Assembly (NCBI GenBank): GCA_035771165.1
Contig: JAWNZC010000106.1
Coordinates: 1,054,001 to 1,118,000, forward strand
From: Paragorgia papillata
Taxonomy: Eukaryota > Cnidaria > Anthozoa > Scleralcyonacea > Coralliidae
Reading direction: 5' to 3'
DNA length: 64,000 bases
Part shown: positions 12,328 through 22,284 of the stretch, piece after piece
Numbering within the stretch: position 1 is the stretch's first letter
How the letters are laid out: each line of letters starts with the position of its first letter
Program-made: the position numbers and the translations under genes
The notes under the pieces: model-generated
What the model saw: only the letters and a program-made list of their open reading frames with translations
The model's database searches: none
What the model was told of the DNA's origin: nothing

Positions 12328-13330
12328 TTAATCTGAAATATCAATCGATATTTCAATATAAAATTGCTTATTGAGATCATCCTTGCAATCCTTTACCAGG
12401 TAGGACCTTGGAAGCTCCTCTCCTCCTGCGCAACATGTTAACTCATGGTATGCAGCTTCTCCAATACAAAACTTATCCATTACATGCAAAACTTGTTGAA
12501 TATTTTCCTGATCAACATTTGGGAGTTTTTTATAAGATTTCAATCCCTTCTCTCCAAATGATATAGAATGAGGTTTGCCAGAGTCACTAATCAAGTTCAC
12601 ACTGTCCAAATGAAGTCCAAAAGATTCACTGAACCACAGTGCTTGCTCAATTCTTGTTGCCAATATTTTAAGTTTGCGATCTTGTTGCCGTTTGCCTACT
12701 TCTGAAATTGTTTTCCCTTTATCCTCAGATCTCATTTGGGGGGAAAGTTTTTCAATGATGTTGTACAGGCTATTGTTCTCCTCTTTCAATTTTTCAATGT
12801 CCACAGTGGCCTTGTCAATCGTAGTTTGGGTTTGACTAAACATATTCGATATCTCCTTATACTTAAGGCCAATTTCCTTATTATCTCTAGAAATTGTAGC
12901 ATTAATATCTTCAAGCCGTGATACCTGGTTTTCCAATTCACTTAGCAACGCGACACTGCCAACGGTACTAATTTCATCTTGACGAATAGCAATACTCTTC
13001 ACCTTGGTGAACAGATTTTCGCGACGTCTTCCTGTCTGCCCGATAAATTTCTTGGCCACTCTCGTGCAACTTAACCGCAAGCATTCATCGATCCTTGAAC
13101 AGTTCTCTTGAATCTTCAAAAGATACCTTTTGCCAATAAATGCATTCAGTATTTGTACATAGCTATTGTGTACCAATGTTGTTTGCTTGGCTTCGTACCA
13201 ACATTTAAGTTGTTCGAAAGGAATATGAACGGTGAATTCAACTTCGTTTGGTGTAACAATGACCTTTTTTATATATCTTTCACAATGCTCCCTATCAACA
13301 ACTATATCTTAAATTTAGTCTTGGAAAAGG
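12328..13330 (-). pseudogene. Duplicate of exon 1 of the transposase-like gene
   Basis: Near-identical copy of 10350-11170. It keeps 96 bp (12767-12862, 32 codons of coiled coil) that the first copy lacks. A four-base change near 13197 (CTTCGTACCAAC) shifts the frame toward the 5' end. The downstream exons (9-10 kb equivalents) are absent: the copy runs directly into truncated satellite. It is therefore a partial tandem duplicate, not a working gene. Confidence 0.8.
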
Positions 13331-13676
13331 CATCAAATGCATTCGCCATAAGTCAAATGAAATAGAGAAGTACTAAATATTAAGTATCACAATATTTTAC
13401 TTTCCCTTGGATTTTAAAGGTTAGTAATAGCAGCGATGCGACTAAACTTCGCGATCGATTTGGAAATGTCAAATTAACTAACTATAACCTCCAATATAGT
13501 TTAATGCAACTATTTGGCCGTATACAACTTAGAACGATGTGTACAAATTCGAATTGTTTTGTAGGTCGAGTTCTATTTCGCTTTTTGTGAAATCTTGCTA
13601 TTAATCCCTTATTTTGAATGACCATGTTTTGCTGTGCCGCGCTTGCGCAGTGTCGCATGTCTTAAATTTCTGGCCA

Positions 13677-14712
13677 TGACGCGCGCTAAAGTGCATGACG
13701 TATATAAATATAGTGCTACACAGTCTTTTGACACTACAACATTTTCTGATGGGTAGATGGGAAATCCGAAAACATCGTTGGATTCCCCATAAAATTCTGC
13801 ATCTCGCCATATGAAAATCCCCTTTTCAATTTTAAATCGATTAATTTGACTCAAGTCCTAAATCAATTTTTCTGTTCACGTGCACTAAAGTGCATGATGT
13901 ATATAAATATAGTGGTACACAGTCTTTTGAAGCTACAGAATTTTCTGATCGGTAGATGGGAAATCCGAAAACACCGTTGGATTCCCAATAAAATTCTGCA
14001 TTTCGCCATATGAAAATCCCCTTTGCAATTTTAAATTGATTAATTTGACTCAAGTCCTAAGACAATATAATATGAAAATCCCCTTTTCAATTATAAACTG
14101 ATTAATTTGACTTAAGTCCTAAGACAGTTTTTCTCTTTACGCGCGCTAAAGTGCATGACGTATATAAATATAGTGCTACACAGTCTTTTGAAGCTACAGA
14201 ATTTTCTGGCCGGTAGATGGGAAACCCGAAAACACCGTTGGATTCCCCATAAAATTCTGCATCTCGCCATATGAAAATCCGCTTTGCAATTTTAAATCGG
14301 TTAATTTGACTCAAGTCCTAAGACAATTTGTCTGTTTAAGCGCGCTAAAGTATATGACGTATATAAATATAGTGCAACACAATCTTTTGAAGCTACAGAA
14401 TTTTCTGATCGGTAGATGGGAAATCCGAAAAAAGCGTTGGATTGCCGATAAAATTCTGCACCTGGCAATATGAAAATCCCCTTTCCAATTTCAAATTGAT
14501 TAATTTGACTCAAGTCCTAAATCAATTTTTCTGTTTACGCGCGCTAAAGTGCATGACGTATATATAGATATATAGTGCTACACAGTCTTTTGACGCTACA
14601 AACGTTTCTGATGGGTAGATGGGAAATCCGAAAATACCGTTGGATTCCGAATAAAATTCTGCATCTGGCAATATGAAAATCCCTTTTGCAATTCTAAATT
14701 GATTAATTTGCA
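13677..14712. repeat. 199-bp satellite array, remainder of block 2
   Basis: About five more units following the duplicated exon 1, including one with an extra internal duplication at 14066-14110. Together with 11890-12300 it makes the second satellite cluster and shows the whole satellite-plus-exon block was duplicated (about 10.3-12.2 kb against 12.35-14.2 kb). Confidence 0.85.
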
Positions 14713-14771
14713 ACTTCAGTGAACACGAGAAGTGCTCTCTGGGTTGACTTTTGTGTCTGAGTATTAATTGT

Positions 14772-16112
14772 CGTCGTTTCCATGCATCGCCTGGGATCTG
14801 TGAATTCCGTGAATCACAAACACCTAACCTCGAATAGCGATTTATCAATGTTTCTAGAAAAATCAAAGTTATGTTTGTCTTCCACAAATTAGAGATAGGA
14901 AACTTATAAAACTAAGATCTGACGTTGTCATGGTCCATTCTTGGTACATTAGAACTGAGACGTTAGCACGCATCGCTAAACTTTTTTACTACAGGTTTTT
15001 AGTCGAAAGTTGAATATTTTGAACTCCTAACTACAATCGTGAGATGCGTTATATTGCTTGTGGCTTTCTTATAACAGATCTTTGAGTTCTCAGTAACGTG
15101 TATAGTTGATAGCGTGAAATTTACATCTTCGGTTGTGCTTTGAATGATGGTGTTTACACAGATGTCCAGAAGAATGTGATTGGTTTGATTCGCGACATTT
15201 GCATATTAATTAAGTGGGCGTTATTGATTTACCCCTAGGTTTGTTGCAGGCTCTCATTTCACAACGCCGCGTTGGGAGAGCCTGCCCGCAGGCTAAGAGT
15301 ATCCTGACGTTTGTATCCATCCACATACCTAGAGAATTCAAAATCTTCTGTAGATTTACCAATTGTTCTGACACTGCAACCTAGAACCATTTACTTCGTC
15401 GCATCAAAGTGGTTATTGCAAGGAAACATTACATTGGCAGGTTACATTGGAAGGTTAAAATGGAAAGAAAAAAACTGAAAAAGAATAAATGGCGTGGGGG
15501 AACTTAACTGTATCGCCATGGAACAGCGCGCTGAACTTCTTAATAATTCATGATCAGCCAATTACAATAGTTCATTTAATCACCTGATTGAAGATGGATT
15601 AGTCGTTCCCATGCATCGCCTGGGATCAGTGAATGCCGTGAATCACAAACACCTAACCTCGAATAGCGATTTATCAATGTTTCTAGAAAAATCAAAGTTA
15701 TGTTTGTCTTCCACAAATTAGAAATAGCAAACTTATAAAACTAAGATCTGACGTTGTCATGGTCCAATCTTGGTACATTAAAACTGAGACGTTAGCACGC
15801 ATCGCTAAACTGTTTCGCTACAGGTTTTTAGTCGAAAGTTGAATATTTGGAACTCCTAACTACATACCCGACAATCATGAGATGCGTTACATTGCTCTGG
15901 CTTTCTTATAACAGATCTTTGAGTTCTCAGTAACGTGTATAGTTGATAGCGTGAAATTTACATCTTCGGTTGCGCTTTGAATGAGGGTGTTTACACAGAC
16001 GTCCAGAAGAATGTGATTGGTTTGATTCGCGAATTTGCATATTAATTAAGTGGACGTTATTGATTTACCCCTAGGTTTGTTGCAGGCTCTCATTTTACAA
16101 CGCCGCGTTGGG
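14772..16112. repeat. Two direct copies of a 505-bp segment
   Basis: 14772-15275 and 15607-16112 are near-identical (shared CATGCATCGCCTGGGATC, CTAAGATCTGACGTTGTCAT and so on), offset by 835 bp. No ORF of note lies in either copy. The segment between them holds a short GC hairpin at 15278-15292 (AGCCTGCCCGCAGGCT). Confidence 0.8.
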
Positions 16113-16179
16113 AACTTGGAAAAGATTTTTCGAACCTCTGAAATAGATAAAAACATAAAATATATATATATATATTTAT

Positions 16180-16260
16180 CAGGTCGTCATTACACTGTGT
16201 TTTGTGCTTAACGCAATCTTATGATGCGTTAAGCATGAAACACAGTGTAATGACGACCTG
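16180..16260. mobile_element. 81-bp near-perfect hairpin in TA repeats
   Basis: CAGGTCGTCATTACACTG... pairs with ...CAGTGTAATGACGACCTG across a loop of about 9 bases. It is flanked on both sides by (TA)n. It is either a minimal MITE with TA target or a cruciform-forming palindrome. Confidence 0.7.
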
Positions 16261-16375
16261 TATATATATATTAGATTATTTAGTTGCAAATAAACTGTAT
16301 ATTATAATATATAATATATAATAATATATATATATTAATATGTATATATATATATATGTATAACATAACGCATTG
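16261..16375. repeat. AT/TA microsatellite
   Basis: Compound (TA)n and ATAATATATA repeats following the hairpin. Confidence 0.7.
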
Positions 16376-17393
16376 GTACCTTGCTTTTATTGGAACTATC
16401 TTTCATAACATGTTGACCAAATTTTCTGTTATGACGTCCATAACCTAAGAAAAGAATATGAAGATATATTTACACAAGTTTGAACACTACCGTATAGATG
16501 CAAGTGTTCTACTAGTATTTCTGTCAAATAAAAACAACCTATCAAAATAAATTTCAATGCTGGATATTTCTTTTTCATTTATACAAATTTTGATGCAAAA
16601 AAGCTTATATATGACCATTATTCACTGACGTTGAAGCAAATGTCGGTGGATATTGGAGACGAAGTCTAAATTTTTTAATTGTCATAATATAATTTCAGCG
16701 GTGAATATTCCATAAGTTTAAAGCGACGCTTCCATGCCTGTGTTAATATTATTTATACTGAGACTTAAATTTCAAGATTTAAAGATAAACAATTTCTTTA
16801 CTTTGAATATGTTTAACACAATTAAATCTCCTGCCTGCTATAGCTTTTTAGAGGCACTATAACTATCTAGATACATATATACCGCAAGTGTTCTGAAATT
16901 TGTCAAAAGAGTGTATTTGAAACCAGATGACAGTTTTTGTTGTTATTCGTCAAATTTGATAATCTGCAAATATTTTGTTCCTGGCGATTTTTAAACGTAC
17001 CTGATCTGTCAGGTCGGAAAATAAGAATGTTCTTGTCCTTTTCATCACTCCTTTCTGTTTCAAGAACTGGGAATTAGCTTTTTTAATCCAGTCCCATTCG
17101 TCAACGTCTTTAATCCTTCATGTAAAATATAAGCAAAACATAACATAGCTTATTGTTTTATATAACAGTAAATATGAGAAAACAAAGCCTTACGTTTCAT
17201 CTCCCATTGAAAAAAAATCCTGAGTGCTGTTGGTTTATCTATTAAAGAACATATTAACAATATTATGCTACAAAACTAACTTTAAGATATTGTAAGCTTC
17301 AATACTTTTACTTGCATATTTGGCAACGGAGGATTCTTTCCCAATCCAAAAGGAGGGACAATATCCACTATCCAACATTTGTTTGTTGTTGCA
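16376..17393 (-). CDS. Exons of an unrecognised gene
   Basis: Four short exon-like stretches with plausible junctions on the minus strand: 17393-17313 (KCWIVDIVPPFGLGKNP, donor CAA|GTAAAAG), about 17231-17194 (PTALRIFFQWEMK, donor GTAAGG), about 17105-17002 (HVDEWDWIKKANSQFL, FLFSDLTDQ, donor CAG|GTACGT) and about 16450-16396 (YGRHNRKFGQHVMKD). The second-to-third junction is in phase. No domain is recognised. It could be part of another mobile-element gene. I cannot see its start or stop. Confidence 0.35.
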
Positions 17394-17460
17394 ACTGATT
17401 ATAAAAATATAATTTTTCAAATTATAAAACCTGACATTGGATTATTTAGTTCTTTCTTTC

Positions 17461-17582
17461 ATCCTTCCCTTTTCCCCTTTTCCCCCCTTTTCCCCCTTTT
17501 CCGCCCTTTTCCCCCTTTTCCCCCTTTTCCCCCCTTTTCCCCCGCTTTCCCCGTTTTCCCCGTTTTCCCTTTACCCCCGATT
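17461..17582. repeat. C/T minisatellite (CCCCTTTT)n
   Basis: About 15 imperfect repeats of CCCCTTTTC, a strict homopyrimidine run about 120 bp long. Mirror symmetry makes triplex (H-DNA) formation possible. Confidence 0.8.
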
Positions 17583-17631
17583 TTGGACTTTGGCTTTGTT
17601 TAAATAATATACACTTGTTGACTGACGCCGA

Positions 17632-17752
17632 GGGAAACATCGAGTTTTATGGACCCGAAGGTTTCGATGTCACCCGAGGGCTTTAGCCCGAGGGTGACAA
17701 TGAAACCCGAGTGACCGTAAAACTCGATGTTTCTCGAGGCAAACGTCAACAA
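17632..17752. repeat. Nested palindrome downstream of the Crypton gene
   Basis: Outer arms GAGGGAAACATCGAGTTTTA and TAAAACTCGATGTTTCTCGAG enclose an inner hairpin GTCACCCGAGGGC-TTTA-GCCCGAGGGTGAC. A related GAGGGAAACA palindrome lies on the other side of the Crypton gene at 22290-22390, so the two may mark its ends. Confidence 0.55.
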
Positions 17753-17934
17753 GCGTTTTGTTATATATCAAAGACTAGTTTTTTTCAACAAAAGGCATAA
17801 AAGCTGCACAGAATGAAAAGAGTATAAAAGTATCAAGTGTTTATTTAAAAATCAAGACAACAGTTAGTATAACACAGATAACACGTTAAAAGATACAGAA
17901 CTTCGAAAGCGCAAAAATACAAGTTAAAATTGAA

Positions 17935-19021
17935 TTATTTAAAATAGTTAAAATTAACAGTAACATTTGTTCCTGTTGCAAACGCTCCCGGTTGAAAGTT
18001 GACGGTTTCCCTGTTTTGAGTTGCAAAGTTCTGCGTTAACAGAGGAGAGGTTGGGCCATTCACATTTCTTGTTTCAGCTACTTCACTGCTAACAGCCGTC
18101 GAACAGAAATCGCTTAGAATAGCAGACATTTCTCTCTGTTTCGGCTCTGACAAGCGCGTGGAGTAAGCTCGAATACTTGTCTCAGATTTGTGTCCGGAGA
18201 CTCGCATTATGTGCCTTGCTTCGAAGACTTCATCCAAAACAGTGACAGCAGTTGCTCGGATGCAATGATTTGTGTATGGTTTTGACAAGCCTGCTCTTTC
18301 TGAAATTGTGTTCATAAGTGAACCCAATGTATTCTTTCCCAAAGGAGATTTGCAATACCAAATCGATTCGTCTTCGTCAACAGTGTCCTTTGGCCTTTGC
18401 CACAGCCAAGAAAGGTCGGGGTTGAGCTTCGATAGGTACAATTCGTAGGCACTCACTGGACAAAAAGGACTACCTGCTCTTTCATATATTCTTCCGTCGC
18501 CTGTAGAATCGCTTGAGTCGCCGTTTTCGCGGTGATTCTTGTCCGACTCGTCCAGTGCTTGATAGACATACCATCGTCCAGACCCATCAACTTTCACCAA
18601 GAACGATTGTTTAGTTTGAAGACGAAGGTTTTCCCTTCGTCTTCGAATAAGGTGGAACATGATATCAAACCATACCTTGAGTTGACGTTTTTGCGGTGAG
18701 GAAGTGTCAAGCCATGCATATAGCTTTTCAAGATCTTCTTTAGTAATACAATCGTGGTGGTCGACCTTTGCCAGCCCTTGTCTTTTCAGTTCCACAACTG
18801 TTGCTTCATAGACTAGATTAGACGATTGAAAAACACTGTCTACAATAAGGTTTATTTGCTTCTCACTCTTCATATACCTTGTAAGTCCAAACCGTATATT
18901 CTGTAAAGTATTTTTCTTGTAAGATTCTCCATTTTTCTTTCTGGTGTTGGGGTAAAAGTCTGCGAGGAGTTGGTTGAGATTTTCCTTCGGCAAGTTTTCA
19001 AAGTCTGTTTCGATGTTTATC
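17935..19021 (-). pseudogene. Crypton-type tyrosine recombinase, C-terminal part
   Basis: About 360 codons encoding the core-binding segment (LPKENLNQLLADFY, KKNTLQNIRFGLTRYM) and catalytic domain of a Crypton/DUF3504-type tyrosine recombinase. Visible catalytic landmarks are the Arg-rich FHLIRRRRENLR, the HxxR box (NHCIRATAV), the GH box (VSGHKSETSIRAY) and the nucleophilic Tyr nearby. The gene is interrupted after position 19022 by a 2.99-kb insertion; the first part of the protein lies at 22013-22230. The residues upstream of 19022 in this frame come from the inserted element's end, not from the recombinase. The break is a clean insertion, so the host element was intact here when hit. Confidence 0.88.
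19016..19021. other. Target-site duplication, left (TTTATC)
   Basis: TTTATC directly precedes the AGTAGATGACC end of the insertion; the same six bases follow its other end at 22013-22018. Confidence 0.88.
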
Positions 19022-19075
19022 AGTAGATGACCCCCATCCACCGTCCAAAGGGATGCCGCCTCATTAATATTCAGC

Positions 19076-19109
19076 ATGACGAACGCATGACGAACGCATG
19101 ACGAACGGA
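19076..19109. repeat. 11-bp subterminal repeats, left end
   Basis: Three copies of CATGACGAACG just inside the left inverted repeat. The right end has an equivalent array of CATGACTCACG-type repeats at 21898-21957. Confidence 0.75.
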
Positions 19110-19166
19110 GTAACAGAATAATAGGACATGTTTGGACAAGACTGGGATAATTAGTGCGCATGAAGC

Positions 19167-19174
19167 TATATAAG
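19167..19174 (+). promoter_or_regulatory. TATA box TATATAAG
   Basis: Consensus TATATAAG about 146 bp upstream of the start codon at 19313, with a GC-containing flank. It is the likely promoter of the small gene carried by the inserted element. Confidence 0.5.
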
Positions 19175-19312
19175 CTCGGAGCTGAGCTATAATCACTACG
19201 ATGTTAGGATTACACCTGGTCTGGTCGGCTAAGTTCGTTTGGCGATTCTACACTTGTTCGAGACTTTAGAGAAGGATTGGAACGTTTGTTGAAAGCCGTT
19301 TAGAACTGAGAC

Positions 19313-19807
19313 ATGAATACTCGACGATCTAGAAACCGTAAATGTGAAGCCTGGGGAAATCAAGTACATGTCGATGAAGTGTCCATTGTTGAATACCAAA
19401 AGCTGTTTCCATTAATAGAGACCATATACACAGACGCCATCGCCACTGAAATCGATAAATTATGCGAGGAAAAATGTTGTGGTTGTAAGATTGATCACCC
19501 CAATCAGTGCCAGCATGATTGCCTCATGATGACCGAGGAAGAAAGATGGGAGTTGTACTGTAAAGATGCCATTGCATTTGTAAACGATAAACGATTAATT
19601 TGGGACGAGTTTATTGAAGCGACAAGAGTGCTAAAGATCAGGTGTCATAAAGACGCTCTTGAACGTTTAAGACAATTAGAAAACACGTCAGAGTCGATAT
19701 TGTATGTAGTGTGGCAATTATATAACAATGCGGAGAATCCGGAAATGAAATGTATTCTAGGATATCTTCTTACTGGAGAGAAAGTAATAAATAGTTTTCT
19801 TGTATAA
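19313..19807 (+). CDS. Small Cys-rich protein of the inserted element
   Basis: Complete 164-codon ORF from ATG (ACATGAAT) to TAA. The N-terminus is basic (MNTRRSRNRK). A Cys/His cluster follows (CEEKCCGCKIDHPNQCQHDC, residues about 51-70), which could bind zinc, and then a helical acidic/basic C-terminal half. I do not recognise a named family; small proteins with a similar CxxCxxDHPxQxxHxC pattern are, from memory, common in uncharacterised animal Polinton-like loci, which is weak support. It is the only intact gene in the 2.99-kb element and has its own TATA box. Confidence 0.65.
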   Translation: MNTRRSRNRKCEAWGNQVHVDEVSIVEYQKLFPLIETIYTDAIATEIDKLCEEKCCGCKIDHPNQCQHDCLMMTEEERWELYCKDAIAFVNDKRLIWDEFIEATRVLKIRCHKDALERLRQLENTSESILYVVWQLYNNAENPEMKCILGYLLTGEKVINSFLV

Positions 19808-19977
19808 ATGTTGTGTTTTCTCTTATATAAGGCTAATAGTTGTTGAGCAATACGTTCCATTTTTTGATCGGAGGTATACATAGCGTTCAAGACAGGCGAC
19901 TGCTGATAAGATTGTTTCGTAAAATAAGACCTCAAAACAACGTTTTCTCCAGGTAAAACTTTAGTCTTGTTGATCAT
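19808..19977 (-). pseudogene. Truncated ORF abutting the pyrimidine arm
   Basis: Minus-strand open stretch starting at 19977 (MINKTKVLPGENVVLRSYF), convergent with the small gene, entering from the repeat arm. It appears to be the tail of a larger lost gene of the parent element. No family recognised. Confidence 0.35.
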
Positions 19978-20720
19978 CCTCTTATCCTCCTTATCTTCCT
20001 CTTATCTTCCTCTTATCTTCGATTTATCTTCCTTATCTTCCTGTTATCTTCCTGTTATCTTCCTTTTATCTTCCTTTTATCTTCCTTTTATCTTCCTGTT
20101 ATCTTCCCTTTATCTTCCACTTATCTTCCTCTTATCTTCCTTGTCTTCCTCTTATCTTCCTCTTATCTTCCTGTTATCTTCCTGTTATCTTCCTTTTATC
20201 TTCCTCATCTTCCTGTTATCTTCCCATTATCTTCCCTTTATCTTCCCCTTATCTTCCTCTTATCTTCCTCTTATCTTCCTTATCTTCCTCTTATCTTCCT
20301 TATCTCTTCCTCTTATCTTCCTCTTATCTGCCTTATCTTTCTCTTCTCTTCTCTTCTCTTCCTTATCTTCCTCTTATCTTCCTCTTATCTTCCTCTTATC
20401 TTCCTCTTATCTTCCTCTATTCTTCCTGTTTTCTTCCTCTTATCTTCCTCTTCTCTTCCTTATCTTTCTCTTCTCTTCTCTTCCTTATCTTTCCCTTTAT
20501 CTTCCTCTTATCTTTCCCTTTATCTCCCTCTTATCTTCCTCTATTCTTCCTGTTTTCTTCCTCTTATCTTCCTCTTATCTTCGTTATATTTCTCTTATCT
20601 TTCTCTTATCTTCCTCTTATCTTCCTGTTATCTTTCTCTTATCTTTCTTCCCTTCCCTTTATCTTCTTTTTACCCTCCTTATCTTTCTTATCTTTCTCTT
20701 ATCGGCCTTGTTTCCCCAAT
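19978..20720. repeat. Pyrimidine arm, CTTATCTTCCT tandem repeats
   Basis: About 740 bp of nearly pure C/T tandem repeats with an 11-12-bp period. It forms an inverted pair with the purine arm at 21180-21570. The open frame of about 284 codons across it is a by-product of the low-complexity sequence. Confidence 0.9.
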
Positions 20721-21179
20721 TTTCAGTCCCAGACCCCTCAAGGATATCTGTCACAAATTCAAAATATATAAACATGCTCTGGTGGAGTTCAACCATTTGC
20801 AACCTTACTTTCATTGAGTGATGTTTAACAATGAACAGAGAGCATTTCTTCAGTTTTTGTGGTGATGGAAACACTTAGCCCTTACCAGGACGATCTACAC
20901 ATTTTGGTTGATCCCCGACGAGGTAGTGGTAGTGCATTTGCCAAAAATTATGCGCACACTCGCATATACACCGAACTTGCTCAGGGCTCGCAGACTCCAA
21001 AACAACTCGCTGTTGTACGATTTTGAGAGACACAAAAACTGAAGAAATGCTCTCTGTTCGTTGTTAAAGATCACTCAATGAAAGTAAGGTTGCAAATGGT
21101 TGAAGTCCACCAGAGCATGTTTATATATTTTGAATTTGTGACAGATATCCTTGAGCGGTCTGGGACTGAAAATTGGGGA
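20721..21179. repeat. Unique inverted arms and loop of the inner palindrome
   Basis: 20717-20862 pairs with 21027-21180 (for example CCAATTTTCAGTCCCAGAC with its complement, and AGAGAGCATTTCTTCAG with its complement). The loop of about 165 bp is at 20863-21026. Arms differ at a few positions. Confidence 0.85.
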
Positions 21180-21570
21180 AATAAGGCCGATAAGAGAAAG
21201 ATAAGAAAGATAAAAGGAAGATAAGGAGGGTAAAACCAAGATAAAGGGAAGGGAAGGAAGATAAGAGAAAGATAAGAACAAGATAAGAGGAAGATAAGAG
21301 AAAGATAAGAGAAAGATAAGGAAGATAAGAGGAAGATAAGACGAAGAAAAGAGGAAGAATAGAGGAAGATAAGAGGAAGATAAGAGGAAGATAAGAGGAA
21401 GATAAAGGGAAAGATAAGAGGAAGAGAAGGAAGAGAAGAGAAAGATAAGGAAGATAAGAGGAAGAATAGAGGAAGAAAAGAGGAAGAATAGAGGAAGATA
21501 AGAGGAAGATAAGAGGAAGATAAAGGGAAAGATAAGAGGAAGATAAGGAAAGAGAAGAGAAGATAAATAA
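21180..21570. repeat. Purine arm, AGGAAGATAAG tandem repeats
   Basis: Complement of the pyrimidine arm, shorter by about half, so the tandem repeat number has diverged between arms. Confidence 0.9.
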
Positions 21571-21629
21571 TTAATCCTTAGCGCTTAATCTTCTTAACCT
21601 TAGCAACATTAACAAGATGCTTGACGACG

Positions 21630-21845
21630 TTAATAAAATAGCCGAGTCATGCGTTTAACCCCTGACAGTTTATATTCTGGCAAACCCCTGTGAAGAAAGT
21701 GTTTCAATGTCTTTCGAACAGCTTGCCGAACGGTTTCTTCATTCAAGGCATCGTTTACTCTATAAACTAAAGCCAAATAAGCGACAATTCGGCACATATC
21801 TCCTAGCTTATCACACTTAATATGATATTCATGAATGCTATTAAT
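21630..21845 (-). pseudogene. C-terminal fragment of an element gene
   Basis: Seventy-one sense codons ending at TAA (21630), with well-formed helical content (CDKLGDMCRIVAYLALVYR, EETVRQAVRKTLKHFL). There is no start codon: it opens after an in-frame TGA at 21846. Either a last exon (AG acceptor TTAATAG at about 21839) or a truncated gene. It lies just inside the right end of the inserted element and points inward. Confidence 0.45.
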
Positions 21846-22012
21846 TCAAGTCTATACCTTATCTCTACCAACTATCCCAATCTTGCCCAATCATGTCACA
21901 GGCGTGAGTCATTCGTGAGTCATGCGTGAGTCATTCGTGAGTCATGTGTGAGTCATGCTGAATATTAATGAGGCGGCATCCCTTTGATACACTGGATGGG
22001 GGGTCATCTACT

Positions 22013-22018
22013 TTTATC
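22013..22018. other. Target-site duplication, right (TTTATC)
   Basis: Second copy of the six-base target next to CATCTACT. Removing the element and one copy rejoins the recombinase frame without a base gained or lost. Confidence 0.88.
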
Positions 22019-22230
22019 TCCAAGCAAAAGGCCCTTAAAACAGCCACGGCGTTCTTAGTTGACGATTTAGTGCTCGATGAGTCTTTGTTTCTGACCAGGT
22101 CTTCTATGTCTCCTCTTGAGCGGCAAGCAAAACGCTTACTTACAGGCTCCATTACGATTTCATCTTGGTTTAACTTTAATACTTTTGAAGCGGGAAGCTC
22201 GAAATCTTTCGCAATACTCGAAGAGTCCAA
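22013..22230 (-). pseudogene. Crypton-type recombinase, N-terminal part
   Basis: Minus-strand frame encoding a Lys/Ser-rich leader and the start of the core-binding domain (TKNAVAVLRAFCLEI), where Crypton recombinases have an NTxWAVRVFxEW-type helix. It runs up to the insertion site and continues, after removal of the element, at 19021 with the residues NIETDFENLPK. There is no clear ATG: upstream a TGA closes the frame near 22260, so it probably begins at a splice acceptor (GCATCAG). Confidence 0.75.
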
Positions 22231-22284
22231 AGTTCTTGATCTGATGCAATAATAATTGTGTATTCACGTGAACAACGCATGATT

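Larger units (their letters stand above)
19022..22012. mobile_element. 2.99-kb element with inverted ends, 6-bp TSD (Polinton-like, non-autonomous)
   Basis: Ends are about 60-bp inverted repeats: AGTAGATGACCCCCATCC... at 19022 and its complement ending CATCTACT at 22012, both running into GGGATGCCGCCTCATTAATA. Inside each end are 11-bp tandem subrepeats (CATGACGAACG on the left, CATGACTCACG on the right). A 6-bp target duplication and AG...CT termini are the hallmarks of Maverick/Polinton elements, which are normally 15-20 kb, so this would be an internally deleted derivative. It retains one intact small gene (19313-19807), two edge fragments on the other strand, and two long purine/pyrimidine arms. 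The class assignment is inference; the insertion itself is shown directly by the restored recombinase frame. Confidence 0.8.

Noticed and set aside
2535..14712. CRISPR-like array
   Set aside because: The 199-bp units are contiguous with no unique spacers and the setting is eukaryotic; it is a satellite.
17379..17640. Pro/Phe-rich (+) and Lys/Gly-rich (-) ORFs
   Set aside because: Translations of the (CCCCTTTT)n run, the minus one resembling collagen only by composition.
19967..20821. 284-codon plus-strand ORF rich in Leu, Ser and Phe, looking like a membrane protein
   Set aside because: It lies wholly in the CTTATCTTCCT repeat arm, where hydrophobic codons follow from C/T composition.
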